A stretch of DNA of 64,000 nucleotides, from contig NZ_CP037858.1 in NCBI RefSeq assembly GCF_006974125.1, positions 1,736,001 to 1,800,000 on the forward strand, given 5' to 3'. The notes beneath the pieces are model-generated. The model was not told the DNA's origin. It ran no database searches and saw only the letters and a list, made by a program, of their open reading frames with translations. Made by a program: the position numbers and the translations under genes. Positions within the stretch are counted from its first letter, which is position 1. Each line of letters begins with the position of its first letter. The DNA is from Stenotrophomonas maltophilia. GTDB taxonomy: Bacteria > Pseudomonadota > Gammaproteobacteria > Xanthomonadales > Xanthomonadaceae. Below are positions 35,837 through 44,189 of this stretch, one piece after another.

Positions 35837-36229
35837 CTACCCGCGCCAGCGCAGCAGCAGGTCGCGCAACGGTGTCAGGGCCGTGGCCATGCCGGCCAGC
35901 ACGCCAATGGTGTTGGCAATCGCATCCATCGGGTCGGCGGTACGGTTGCTGGTCAACGCGCCCTGGGCGAATTCGATGCCAATGCCCATCAACACCAGCC
36001 CCACGCCCACCCACAGCAGCGGACGCCCGCGGCGGAACAGCTGCACTGCGCTGCCGGCCAGGATGAAATAGGCGAGGAAGTGCTCGCCCTTGTCGCTGTT
36101 TTCCGGCAGCGGAATCGGCGGCGGTGGAATCAGGCAGACCACGACCACCAGCAGCACCGCCAGCACCCACAGCACGGTCCACAGCCGCGGCCGCCGCAGC
36201 GGCTTGGTCAGCGGCAGCGCTCCACTCAC
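35837..36229 (-). CDS. VanZ-like membrane protein
   Basis: The 130-residue product has four hydrophobic segments, a conserved DKGEHFLAYF after the first helix and GIEFAQGALTSNRTADPMDAIANT-type motif in the third and fourth, as in the VanZ family. VanZ in enterococci affects teicoplanin resistance by an unknown mechanism; the function in Gram-negatives is not established. Its ATG overlaps the stop of the methyltransferase gene (ATGA), so the two are translated together. Confidence 0.82.
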   Translation of the reverse strand: MSGALPLTKPLRRPRLWTVLWVLAVLLVVVVCLIPPPPIPLPENSDKGEHFLAYFILAGSAVQLFRRGRPLLWVGVGLVLMGIGIEFAQGALTSNRTADPMDAIANTIGVLAGMATALTPLRDLLLRWRG

Positions 36230-37410
36230 AGGCGCCAGCTCAGGTCACCCAGCTCGAAGGCCGGCTCGAAGTCGACGCCACGTTGCAGCCCGATGGCCTG
36301 GAAGCGCTCACCCATTTCGGTCGGCAGGGTCAGCTTCTTCACCTGGTCGCGCAGCTGGATACGCCCCACTTCATCGGTGCGTTCCTCGGCCAGCAGCAGC
36401 ACCTGGTCCAGGCCGTTGCCGAGCAGGAAACTGGCCTGGCTGCAGTAACCGGCCAGCTCGAAACCACCGTGCATGCCCGCCTCGGCCATCGCGGTGAAAT
36501 CCACCGATGCGGTGATGTCCTGCAGGCCTGGCCAGCGATGCACGTCGTTGTGCACGTGGTGGCGGTAGAAGGCACGCACGGTACCGTCGTCGCGATCGTG
36601 CTGGTAGAACTCGCCGCGGTTGTAGCCGTAGTCGACGAACAGCATCGCGCCACGCTGCAGGCCACCGGCCACCGCCTGCAGCCAGTACGGCAGCTGCGGC
36701 AGCACTTCGGAACGGTAGCCCTCGGCGAAAGGTTTCTCCAGATAACGCTCGATGTGGCGCACCGCGCCATTGAGCAGGATGTCGGCCGGCTGCGCGCCGC
36801 GGATGAAATTGCCTTCGCCATCAAGCTCGACGGTTTCCTCGTAGACCTCGCCATCGCGGATCAGGAAGCGTGGAGTCGGCAGCGCGTCAATCACCTCGTT
36901 GGCAAACACCACGCCCTCCCAGTCCTCCTCGAACGGGCGATCGACCCAGTCCACGCGCGCCGCCAGCTCTGCTGGCAGGCTCTGCTGCAGGCGCTGCTGC
37001 TGGCGCTCGCGCAGGTCGGCACTGGGTTCAAGGATGGCGTAGCGCGACGGCAGCGCGTCCAGCTCGGCCAGGCGCAGCAGCACCGCCTCGGCGAAGGCGC
37101 CCGTGCCGCCGCCCAGCTCCAGCATCCGCGCCTGCGCACCCAGCTGGGCGAACACCGGTGCCAGCGCATTGGCCACGCTGCCGGCGAACAGGCTGCCGAG
37201 CTCGGGCGCGGTCGTGAAGTCGCCACTGCCACCGAACTTGCTGGCGCCGGCGCTGTAATAACCCCAGCCAGGGGTATACAGGCACAGCTCCATGAAGCGC
37301 GAGAAGGGCATCGCCCCGCCCTGCGCAAGGATTTCGGCGCGCAGGGCGGCGGCCAGCTGGTCGCTGTGGGCCAGGGCATCGGCTTCGGGCAGGGGGAAGG
37401 TGGGCTGCAT
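36226..37410 (-). CDS. SAM-dependent methyltransferase, MidA/NDUFAF7 family
   Basis: The 394-residue product has the family N-terminus MPFSRFMELCLYTPGWGYY, the SAM-binding MLELGGGTGAFAEAVL and the post-motif VVFANEVIDALPTPRF. Its mitochondrial relative NDUFAF7 methylates an arginine of NDUFS2 during complex I assembly; the bacterial substrate is not known. It overlaps the VanZ-like gene by four bases and is divergent from folM. ATG 37410 starts MQPTFPLPEADAL and is the only reasonable start. Confidence 0.85.
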   Translation of the reverse strand: MQPTFPLPEADALAHSDQLAAALRAEILAQGGAMPFSRFMELCLYTPGWGYYSAGASKFGGSGDFTTAPELGSLFAGSVANALAPVFAQLGAQARMLELGGGTGAFAEAVLLRLAELDALPSRYAILEPSADLRERQQQRLQQSLPAELAARVDWVDRPFEEDWEGVVFANEVIDALPTPRFLIRDGEVYEETVELDGEGNFIRGAQPADILLNGAVRHIERYLEKPFAEGYRSEVLPQLPYWLQAVAGGLQRGAMLFVDYGYNRGEFYQHDRDDGTVRAFYRHHVHNDVHRWPGLQDITASVDFTAMAEAGMHGGFELAGYCSQASFLLGNGLDQVLLLAEERTDEVGRIQLRDQVKKLTLPTEMGERFQAIGLQRGVDFEPAFELGDLSWRL

Positions 37411-37469
37411 GGCGTCTTCGAATGCGGTGACAATGGTGCACAGGATAGCCGAGCCTTGGAGGACCCTCG

Positions 37470-38207
37470 ATGAGCGATACCCACCCCGTGGTCCTGATCA
37501 CCGGCAGCGCGCGCCGGATCGGTGCGGCCATCGCCCGCCAGTTCCACGCCTGCGGCTGGTCGGTGGTGCTGCACGCCAACACCTCCAGCGCCGAGCTGCA
37601 GCAGGCCGCGTTCGATTTCGACAACGTGCGCCCCGGCAGCGTGCTGGCGCTGCAGGCCGACCTGCGTGACGCCGACGCCCTGTCCGACCTGGTGGAACAA
37701 GCGGTCACCCATTTCGGCCGCCTGGACGCGCTGGTCAACAACGCGTCCAACTTCTTCCCCACCCCGCTCGGCCAGGTCACCGCCGAGGCGATGGACGAGC
37801 TGTATGCGGTCAATGCGCGCGCGCCACTGCTGCTGTCACAGGCGGCGGCGCCCTACCTGCGCCGCCAGCAGGGCTGCATCGTCAACCTGACCGACCTGCA
37901 CGGCACCGATCCAATGCGCGACCACATCGCCTACACCATGGCCAAGGCCGCACTGGAGATGGCCACGCGCTCGCTGGCGCTGGAGCTGGCGCCGAAGGTG
38001 CGGGTCAATGCGGTGGCGCCGGGTGCGATCCTGTGGCCGGAACAGGGCAAGGACGATTTCGCCCGCGAGGCGCTGCTGGCGCGCACGCCGCTGGCGCGGA
38101 TCGGTACCGTGGAGGAAATCGCCGAAGCGGTGTATTGGCTGGTGGCCGAGGCCAGCTTCGTCACCGGCCACACATTGCGCGTGGATGGTGGACGCACGGT
38201 AAGTTGA
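37470..38207 (+). CDS. folM: Pteridine reductase, FolM-like short-chain dehydrogenase
   Basis: The 245-residue SDR protein has ITGSARRIGAAIAR; the ARR after TGS, rather than TGxxxG alone, marks pteridine reductases of the PTR1/FolM group and suits NADPH. LVNNASNFFPTPLG, the active-site Y-x-x-x-K in AYTMAKAALEMATRSLALEL-type context and NAVAPGAILWPE complete the fold. It reduces dihydrobiopterin, dihydromonapterin or dihydrofolate. The convergent gene is folK, another folate-pathway enzyme, so the neighbourhood supports a pterin role. Confidence 0.87.
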   Translation: MSDTHPVVLITGSARRIGAAIARQFHACGWSVVLHANTSSAELQQAAFDFDNVRPGSVLALQADLRDADALSDLVEQAVTHFGRLDALVNNASNFFPTPLGQVTAEAMDELYAVNARAPLLLSQAAAPYLRRQQGCIVNLTDLHGTDPMRDHIAYTMAKAALEMATRSLALELAPKVRVNAVAPGAILWPEQGKDDFAREALLARTPLARIGTVEEIAEAVYWLVAEASFVTGHTLRVDGGRTVS

Positions 38208-38208
38208 G

Positions 38209-38231
38209 GTAGTGCCGGCCGCTGGCCGGCA
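38209..38231 (+). repeat. SMAG repeat, single copy
   Basis: GTAGTGCCGGCCGCTGGCCG heads a stem-loop directly after the folM stop; folK ends on the other strand seven bases later. Confidence 0.8.
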
Positions 38232-38238
38232 ACCTCCC

Positions 38239-38724
38239 TCATGCCAGGTCCACCACCTCGAACGCCTCGCCAAACTGCTTGTGCGCGCGCCACAGCGTGG
38301 CCAGGTCCTGCCCACTGACCGGGTCGATGAAGTCCGGCGCGATGTCGGCCAGCGGCTTCAGCACGAAGGCATGCTTCAGTTCCGGGCGCGGGATGCGCAG
38401 GTGGCCGGGACCTTCCACCACCAGGTCGCCGTAGAACACCACGTCGATGTCCAGGGTCCGGTCGGAAAAGCGCGGCCCGCTGCGGTCGCGGCCGTGCGCG
38501 TCTTCCAGCGCATGCAGCCAGTCGTCCAGCTCCTGCAGCGGCAGGTCGGTCTCGATCGCTACCGCATTGTTGAGGAAGGCCGGGCCATCGAAGCCGACCG
38601 CGGCGGTACGGTAGGCGGGCGACACCTGCAGCGCGCCGAAGCGCTCGCGCAGGGCCGTCACCGCGGCGTGGAGGTAGCGGCGGGGCTGGACATTGCTGCC
38701 CAGGCTCAGGAGCACGGTCGTCAT
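38239..38724 (-). CDS. folK: 2-amino-4-hydroxy-6-hydroxymethyldihydropteridine pyrophosphokinase
   Basis: The 161-residue product has TVLLSLGSNVQPRRYL, FLNNAVAIETDL, and the HPPK signature RSGPRFSDRTLDIDVVFYGD, complete with the metal-binding DIDV aspartates, then IPRPELKHAFVLKPLADIAP. It transfers pyrophosphate from ATP to hydroxymethyldihydropterin in folate synthesis. ATG 38724 begins the standard N-terminus; a longer open frame extends into the divergent promoter and was rejected. It is divergent from the Anbu-like gene. Confidence 0.95.
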   Translation of the reverse strand: MTTVLLSLGSNVQPRRYLHAAVTALRERFGALQVSPAYRTAAVGFDGPAFLNNAVAIETDLPLQELDDWLHALEDAHGRDRSGPRFSDRTLDIDVVFYGDLVVEGPGHLRIPRPELKHAFVLKPLADIAPDFIDPVSGQDLATLWRAHKQFGEAFEVVDLA

Positions 38725-38813
38725 GCGGTTCAGGTGGCAGCGATGGGGGCGTGGACATGCCGTCGTCACGGCGGCCTGCCTACAATCCGGGACGCACATG
38801 ATAGGGCACCGAC

Positions 38814-39557
38814 ATGACCTATTGCGTTGGAATCGAGGTGGACGAAGGCCTGGTCTTCGCTGCCGACACCCGGACCAATGCCTCGCTGGACGATGTGCGC
38901 GTGCACCGCAAGCTGCACGTGTTCGAGTACCCCGGCCAGGCAGCCTACGTGCTGATGGCGGCCGGCAACCTGGCCACCACCCAGCTGCTGGTGTCACGCC
39001 TGGGGCGCGACGCCGGTGAACGGCGCACGCCCAACCTGCGCGACATGACCCACCTGTTCGAGGCCGCCGAGTATGTCGGCCAGCTGCTGGTGGACAGCCA
39101 GGTGCACAGCAGCCACAGCGAGCACGGCCATGACGGGGTCAACACCCAGGCCACGCTGATCTTCGGCGGGCAGATCGCCGGCGAGCGGCCGGGTCTGTAC
39201 ATGGTCTATCCACTCGGCAACGCCATCGCTGCTTCGCCGGAGACGCCCTATCTGCAGATCGGTGAGTCCAAGTACGGCAAGCCGATCCTCGACCGCATCC
39301 TCAGCCCGGCCACACGCCTGGAGGACGCGGCGCGGACGGCAATCGTGTCGCTGGATTCGACCATCCGCTCCAACCTGTCGGTAGGCCTGCCGATCGACCT
39401 GGCGCTGCTGCGCGATGGTGAACTGCGCATCGGCCAGCAGCTGCGGCTGGGTGCGGATTCAGCGCTGTATGCCGACATCCACCAGAACTGGTCGCGGCGG
39501 CTGGAACAGGCGGTGGACGCCCTGCCGCGGTTCCCCTGGGAAACCTTGGACCGGTAG
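38814..39557 (+). CDS. Proteasome-type peptidase, Anbu (ancestral beta subunit) family
   Basis: The 247-residue product starts MTYCVGIEVDEGLVFAADTR; after Met removal Thr2 becomes the N-terminal nucleophile, with D18 and a lysine (K32 region) as expected for Ntn-hydrolases of the proteasome superfamily. LMAAGNLATTQLLV and DGVNTQATLIFGGQ are typical of Anbu (also called BPH/COG3484), not HslV. Structures of Anbu show open helical rings; its physiological substrate is unclear. The partner genes usually found with Anbu (alpha-E, ATP-grasp, transglutaminase-like) are not adjacent. Confidence 0.85.
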   Translation: MTYCVGIEVDEGLVFAADTRTNASLDDVRVHRKLHVFEYPGQAAYVLMAAGNLATTQLLVSRLGRDAGERRTPNLRDMTHLFEAAEYVGQLLVDSQVHSSHSEHGHDGVNTQATLIFGGQIAGERPGLYMVYPLGNAIAASPETPYLQIGESKYGKPILDRILSPATRLEDAARTAIVSLDSTIRSNLSVGLPIDLALLRDGELRIGQQLRLGADSALYADIHQNWSRRLEQAVDALPRFPWETLDR

Positions 39558-39625
39558 TGCCGGCCGCTGGCCGGCAACCGCGTTGATTCCACCACACATG
39601 AATGCCGGCCAGCGGCCGGCACTAC
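39554..39625. repeat. SMAG repeat dimer
   Basis: GTAGTGCCGGCC... (from 39554) and its inverted partner ending GGCCGGCACTAC at 39625. The first GTAG contains the TAG stop of the Anbu gene. Confidence 0.88.
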
Positions 39626-39632
39626 CGGAACG

Positions 39633-41144
39633 TCAGCCCAGCGCTTCGGCCACCGCACGGAACACCTGCTGCATCTGCAGTGGCTTGTGCAGCACATGCA
39701 CCTCCACGCCGTCCGGGAATGCATCGGCCGCAACCGGCACTGCCGGATCCTCCAGCACCAGTGCCGGGCCGCGATAGCCCAGCGTGGCCATCTCGCCCAG
39801 CAGCTGGCTGGCCGGCAGCAGCTTTGAGCCTGCATCGGCGATCACCAGCGCAGGCATCGCCTCCTGCTGCATCCAGCGCAGCGCGGCCGGGCCGTCGGAC
39901 GCCAGCTGCAGCTGGTAGCCCTGGCTGGACAGCGCATTGCCCAGCAGCGACAGGCGCGTGGCTTCGCCATCGACCACCAGGATCGACTGGCCGCTGCCCA
40001 AGGCCACCAGCTGTTCGATCGGCTCGCTGCCATCGACGGCGTCGTGCATCGGCAGGCGCAGTTCGAAGCAGGTGCCCTGCCCCGGCTGGCTGCTGACGTG
40101 GATGCTGCCGCCGGCGCCTTCAACGATGCGCTTGCAGGAAATCAGCCCCAGGCCAGTGCCATCTGCCTTGGTGGTGAAGAACGGATTGAACAGATGCGAC
40201 AACGTATCCGCATCCATGCCGATGCCTTCGTCGGCCACGCGGATATGCATCCAGTCCACGCCATCGCGCTGGCCGGCATGGCTGGCGGTGAGGCTCAGGC
40301 GGCCGCCATTGGGCATCGCCTGGATCGCATTGAGCGCCAGGTTCAGCATCACCTGCTGGAGTTCGGTGTAGTTGGCATCGACCACCAGGCCTTCGTCCTG
40401 CACCTGCAGTTCCAGGCGCACGGCGTCGGGCACGTTGCTGCGCAACAGCAGCGCCACCGCATCGAACAGGCCATCGATCTCGATGCGCTCGCTCGGCTTG
40501 CGCGAACCGCGCACGAACGACAGCATCGATTCGGCCATCTCATGGCCACGGCGGCCGCACTCGGCGATGACATCGGCCAGATGATGCAGCTGCGGATCGT
40601 CGGTGCGCGCCTTCAGCAGGTCCGGCATGATCAGCAGCGGCTGCAGGATGTTGCGCAGGTCGTGGCTGAGGCCGGCAGCGAGCAGCGACAGGCTTTCCAG
40701 GCGCTGCGCGCGCATCAGTTCGGTTTCCACCCGTGCGCGCTCGATCGCGCTGCGTGCATCGCGGATCGCACGTGCCACCGCCGACGGCAGGCGCGCCGGC
40801 AGGTGCTTGATGATGTAATCGTTGGCGCCCTTCTGCAGCGCCGCCACCGCGTTCTCCTCACCCATGGTGCCGGAGACGAAGATGAAGGGCACCTCCGGTG
40901 AGGTCTCACGCACGATGCGCAGCGCGTCGTCACCGGAGAATCCCGGCATGCTCAGGTCGGACAGCACGATGTCCGGCTGGAACGCGACCAGTGCCTGGCG
41001 CAGTTCGGCCTCGCTTTCGACGCGCTCGAAACGGGCCTCCAGGCCCGCATCGAGCATCTGTTCGGACATCAGCTCGGCATCTTCCGGTGAGTCCTCCACC
41101 AGCAGGATGCGCAGCGCCCCCAGGGCGGGACCGGTCAGGGGCAT
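39633..41144 (-). CDS. Hybrid sensor kinase: receiver - histidine kinase - receiver
   Basis: The 503-residue protein has no membrane segment. An N-terminal receiver (VEDSPEDAEL, phospho-acceptor D63 in LSDLSMPG) precedes a kinase core with H161 in LSHDLRNILQPL, N-box NLALNAIQAMPNGG, and G-boxes DEGIGMD and GTGLGL. The C-terminal receiver starts ILVVDGEATRL and lacks one of the two usual acidic residues in the first loop, so it may be weak. The input is therefore another phosphotransfer protein, plausibly the adjacent single-domain regulator, whose stop lies four bases before this start. Confidence 0.87.
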   Translation of the reverse strand: MPLTGPALGALRILLVEDSPEDAELMSEQMLDAGLEARFERVESEAELRQALVAFQPDIVLSDLSMPGFSGDDALRIVRETSPEVPFIFVSGTMGEENAVAALQKGANDYIIKHLPARLPSAVARAIRDARSAIERARVETELMRAQRLESLSLLAAGLSHDLRNILQPLLIMPDLLKARTDDPQLHHLADVIAECGRRGHEMAESMLSFVRGSRKPSERIEIDGLFDAVALLLRSNVPDAVRLELQVQDEGLVVDANYTELQQVMLNLALNAIQAMPNGGRLSLTASHAGQRDGVDWMHIRVADEGIGMDADTLSHLFNPFFTTKADGTGLGLISCKRIVEGAGGSIHVSSQPGQGTCFELRLPMHDAVDGSEPIEQLVALGSGQSILVVDGEATRLSLLGNALSSQGYQLQLASDGPAALRWMQQEAMPALVIADAGSKLLPASQLLGEMATLGYRGPALVLEDPAVPVAADAFPDGVEVHVLHKPLQMQQVFRAVAEALG

Positions 41145-41148
41145 GGGC

Positions 41149-41589
41149 TCACTCGAGTTCCGGTGCCTGGTTGATCAACGCCCAGAACTTGCCCAGGGTC
41201 TGCACCGCGCCGAAGAACTGGTCCACGTCCACCGGCTTGACCACATAGGCGTTCACGCCCATGTCCCAGCTGCGGGCCAGGTCGCTTTCCTCCCGCGAGG
41301 ACGACAGGATCACCACCGGCAGGCGCTTGAGCTCTTCGTGCTCGCGGATCTGCCGCAGTACTTCCAGGCCATCCATGCGCGGCATCTTGATGTCCAGCAG
41401 CAGCACGGCCGGCAGGCCTTCCTCGCGGTTGGCGAAGGCACCACGGCGCAACAGGTAGTCCATCACTTCCACGCCATCCTCGACGTGCACGATGGGGTTG
41501 GCCAGACGCGCCTCTTCCAGGGCGTCGATCGCCATTTCGGCATCCGCCGGGCTGTCTTCGGCGAGAAGAATGGTGCGCAGAGTGGTCAT
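41149..41589 (-). CDS. Single-domain response regulator, Rcp1-like
   Basis: The 146-residue product is only a receiver: acidic pair EDSPADAEM, phospho-acceptor D66 in LLLDIKMPRMDGLEVL, Thr/Ser at ILSSSREESD, and K in YVVKPVDVDQFF. The insert DYLLRRGAFANREEGLPAVL is typical of the Rcp1 subfamily, the partners of phytochrome-type and related kinases. It has no output domain, so it probably acts as a phosphate shuttle. ATG 41589 overlaps the stop of the sensor kinase (ATGA). Confidence 0.9.
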   Translation of the reverse strand: MTTLRTILLAEDSPADAEMAIDALEEARLANPIVHVEDGVEVMDYLLRRGAFANREEGLPAVLLLDIKMPRMDGLEVLRQIREHEELKRLPVVILSSSREESDLARSWDMGVNAYVVKPVDVDQFFGAVQTLGKFWALINQAPELE

Positions 41590-43403
41590 GCAGAAGGCCC
41601 TTGTTTGTCCGCATCGATCGCGGGAGGCAGGTAGAAGTGGAAGGTGGCGCCAACGTCCGGCTCAGCCTCGGCCCAGATACGGCCGCCATGGCGGGTCAGC
41701 ACGCGGCGCACGCTGGCCAGGCCGATGCCGGTCCCCGGGTAGTCACTGGCCTTGTGCAGGCGCTGGAACACACCGAACAGCTTGCCGGCGTAGGCCATGT
41801 CAAAGCCTGCACCATTGTCGCTGACCGTGAACTGATGACCGCCGTCAGGCTGTGGCTGGTAGTCCACGCGGATCTTCGCCGGCTCGCGGTTGCCCGAATA
41901 CTTCACCGCATTGCCGAGCAGGTTCAGCCAGACCTGGCGGATCATGTTCTCGTCGCCGACCACGATCGGCAGCGGGGCGATGTTCCACTCCACCTGGTGC
42001 AGATGGCCGCTGTTCTCGGCCTCGGCCTGCAGGTTGGAATCGAGCATGGCGCGGGTATCAGCCACAAGTGACTGCATGTCCACCGCCTGCTGGCGCATCG
42101 CCACCCGGCCCAGCCGCGAGTAGACCAGCAGGTCGTCGATCAATGCCGCCATGCGCCGCGCTGAGCTGGAGATCACCTCCAGGTAGTGGCGGCTCTTGTC
42201 ATCGGCGGCGTCGCCCAGATGGCGCGACAGCTTGTCGGAGAATCCGGCCACGTGGCGCAGCGGCGCGCGCAGATCATGCGAGACCGAATAGCTGAAGGCT
42301 TCCAGTTCCCTGTTGACCTCGGATACCTGCGCGACCTTGCCCTCCAACTGGCGGTTCAGCTCTTCCACGCGCATCTGCACGGCACGCTGCACCGTGACAT
42401 CGCTGATGGTCAGAAGCACGACTTCGTCATCGGTATCCGGCAACGGCATGCGCCGCGCATTGAGCAGCATGTAACGCGCCATGCCATCGGCGGTGCGCTG
42501 TTCGTGCTCGAAATCCCACAGCTCGCGGCCACGCAGCAGCACGTCGGACAGGCGCTGGCGCACTACGGCGTCGTTCCAGGCGCCGTCGCCGACTGTTTCC
42601 AGCAGCAGGCCATCGGCACGTTCGTCCTGCAGCCCGTACAGCTCGGCGAAGGCCGGGTTGTGCAGCTGCACGCGCAGGTCGCGGTCGAGCAGCACGATGG
42701 GCTCGCGCACGGTCTGCAGCACCGAGGCCGCACGTGCGGCCGAACGCAGCGATTGTCGTTCGGCATGCAGGCGGCGGCCGATCTGTCGCTGCAGCAGCCA
42801 CAGCACCAGGCCAAGCAGCGCCAGCTGCACCACCAGCGAACTCCACGACACCAGCTCGGTCTGCCTGCGCTGGCGCGCAGCCTGGTCGGCTCGCAATGTC
42901 AGCAGTTTCTGCTCGCTGGCCTGCAGTTCTTCCACCAGGCCACGGATCGGATAGCGCGTGCTCAGATCCTGCACCAGCTCGCGCTGATCACTGTTGGGCT
43001 CGGATTTCGCGAGCTCACGGGCAAGTGCCATGCGGCCTTCCAGCATCGACTCGATACGACCGATGCGGATCAGCTGGTCAGGATTGTCGCGGGTCATCCG
43101 GCCCAGTTCGGCCAGGCGTCCAGGGATGTCGTTGGCCTTGGCCATGCGCTCGCGCAGCCCCGGCGCATCCACACCCTTGGACAGCGTCAGCGCCGCCGAC
43201 TCGACATCGCGTACGTCGGCCTGCAGCTGTTGCAGGGCCACACCCACGGCCTGGGTATGGTTGACCCAGGCCATCGCCTGTTCGTTGTCCTGCTGCAGTT
43301 TGCGCAGAGTCAACCACGGCACCACGATGATCGCGGCAGCGGCCAGCGCCAGGGCCGGCAACCGCCAACGGTCCCAGATGTCGTCACTGAAAACCAGCGC
43401 CAT
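41586..43403 (-). CDS. Membrane sensor histidine kinase with CHASE3-like input and PAS domain
   Basis: The 605-residue protein has two membrane helices (about 15-31 and 188-204) bracketing a helical periplasmic region of about 150 residues that resembles CHASE3. A PAS domain follows (about 225-335), then a coiled helix, HisKA with H376 in YSVSHDLRAPLRHV and the ATPase domain (LLGNAVKYSGNREP, DNGAGFDMAYAGKLFG, GTGIGLASV). HPDLRAPLRHV-type kinases of this kind pair with Rcp1-like regulators, as seen here. It leads the three-gene operon and is the only member with a sensor part. Confidence 0.88.
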   Translation of the reverse strand: MALVFSDDIWDRWRLPALALAAAAIIVVPWLTLRKLQQDNEQAMAWVNHTQAVGVALQQLQADVRDVESAALTLSKGVDAPGLRERMAKANDIPGRLAELGRMTRDNPDQLIRIGRIESMLEGRMALARELAKSEPNSDQRELVQDLSTRYPIRGLVEELQASEQKLLTLRADQAARQRRQTELVSWSSLVVQLALLGLVLWLLQRQIGRRLHAERQSLRSAARAASVLQTVREPIVLLDRDLRVQLHNPAFAELYGLQDERADGLLLETVGDGAWNDAVVRQRLSDVLLRGRELWDFEHEQRTADGMARYMLLNARRMPLPDTDDEVVLLTISDVTVQRAVQMRVEELNRQLEGKVAQVSEVNRELEAFSYSVSHDLRAPLRHVAGFSDKLSRHLGDAADDKSRHYLEVISSSARRMAALIDDLLVYSRLGRVAMRQQAVDMQSLVADTRAMLDSNLQAEAENSGHLHQVEWNIAPLPIVVGDENMIRQVWLNLLGNAVKYSGNREPAKIRVDYQPQPDGGHQFTVSDNGAGFDMAYAGKLFGVFQRLHKASDYPGTGIGLASVRRVLTRHGGRIWAEAEPDVGATFHFYLPPAIDADKQGPSA

Positions 43404-43537
43404 AGTTCCTCGTCAGCACGGCCGCGTAGCGTTGTCCGGGACGAGCCCGGCTGCGGCGGAACCGGCAATATAGCGCAGGCGGTCACAAGTCTGGGGTTTC
43501 AGACTGGTTGGCTGAACGGGTTACGGAAACCCCACTG

Positions 43538-43597
43538 CAGAGCCGAGCCCACGCTCGGCTGGTACCCAAAGTCAGCCGAGCATGCGCTCGGCTCTAC
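43538..43597. repeat. SMAG-like repeat dimer, left GTAG decayed to GCAG
   Basis: GCAGAGCCGAGCCCACGCTC (from 43538) faces CAGCCGAGCATGCGCTCGGC followed by TCTAC, ending at 43597. The right copy keeps the GTAG end; the left has GCAG. Confidence 0.75.
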
Positions 43598-43635
43598 ACG
43601 GCAGCGGGCGCCCCATGCCGGGGCGCCCACCGGGT

Positions 43636-44019
43636 TCAGCGCTTGGCCGCAGCGCTGACCTTCAATGCGGCAGCATCGACGCGGGTCACGCCCTTGATGC
43701 CCTTGGCGGTGGTGACCGCCTTGTCCTTCTCGGCCTGGGTGGCCACGGCACCGCTCAGGCTGACCACGCCGTTCACGGTTTCCACCTTGATCTCGGTACC
43801 CGGAACGTTGCTGCTGGCGAGCAGGTCGGCCTTCACCTTGGTGGTGATCCAGGTATCGGTCACCGGCTCGTTGGAATCGTGGCGATCAGCATGGGTCGCC
43901 GGATGCGCACTCGTCGGCGGGCTCTTCGCAGCCGGATCCTTGGCGAATGCGGCCGAGGAGGACAGCGCCAGGCCCAGCGTGAGGGCGGAGGCAATCAGCG
44001 TGCGGGTCGTATTGCTCAT
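43636..44019 (-). CDS. BON-domain periplasmic protein (OsmY-like)
   Basis: The 127-residue product has a signal peptide (cleavage near AFAKD), a short Pro/His-rich segment, and one BON domain: TDTWITTKVKADLLASSNVP, VETVNGVVSLSGAV and GVTRVDAAALKV. BON domains bind phospholipid membranes and the OsmY group responds to osmotic or envelope stress. AAGGAG lies upstream of ATG 44019. A repeat lies downstream and an ACCGTTCAGC motif is in the divergent upstream region. Confidence 0.88.
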   Translation of the reverse strand: MSNTTRTLIASALTLGLALSSSAAFAKDPAAKSPPTSAHPATHADRHDSNEPVTDTWITTKVKADLLASSNVPGTEIKVETVNGVVSLSGAVATQAEKDKAVTTAKGIKGVTRVDAAALKVSAAAKR

Positions 44020-44189
44020 CGTGTCGTACTCCTTCGGAATGTGCTGCCAGTCTGGACAGACCGACGTAGAGCAGGCGTGGCGTTGCGGTCATGCCGCTGT
44101 GAATCGGGGCATCTGCAACGACAACCGTTCAGCTTTGGCTCGTGACCCCGCGTCGTTTACCCTGCCCTTCCCACTGCCGGAGCTCTGTC

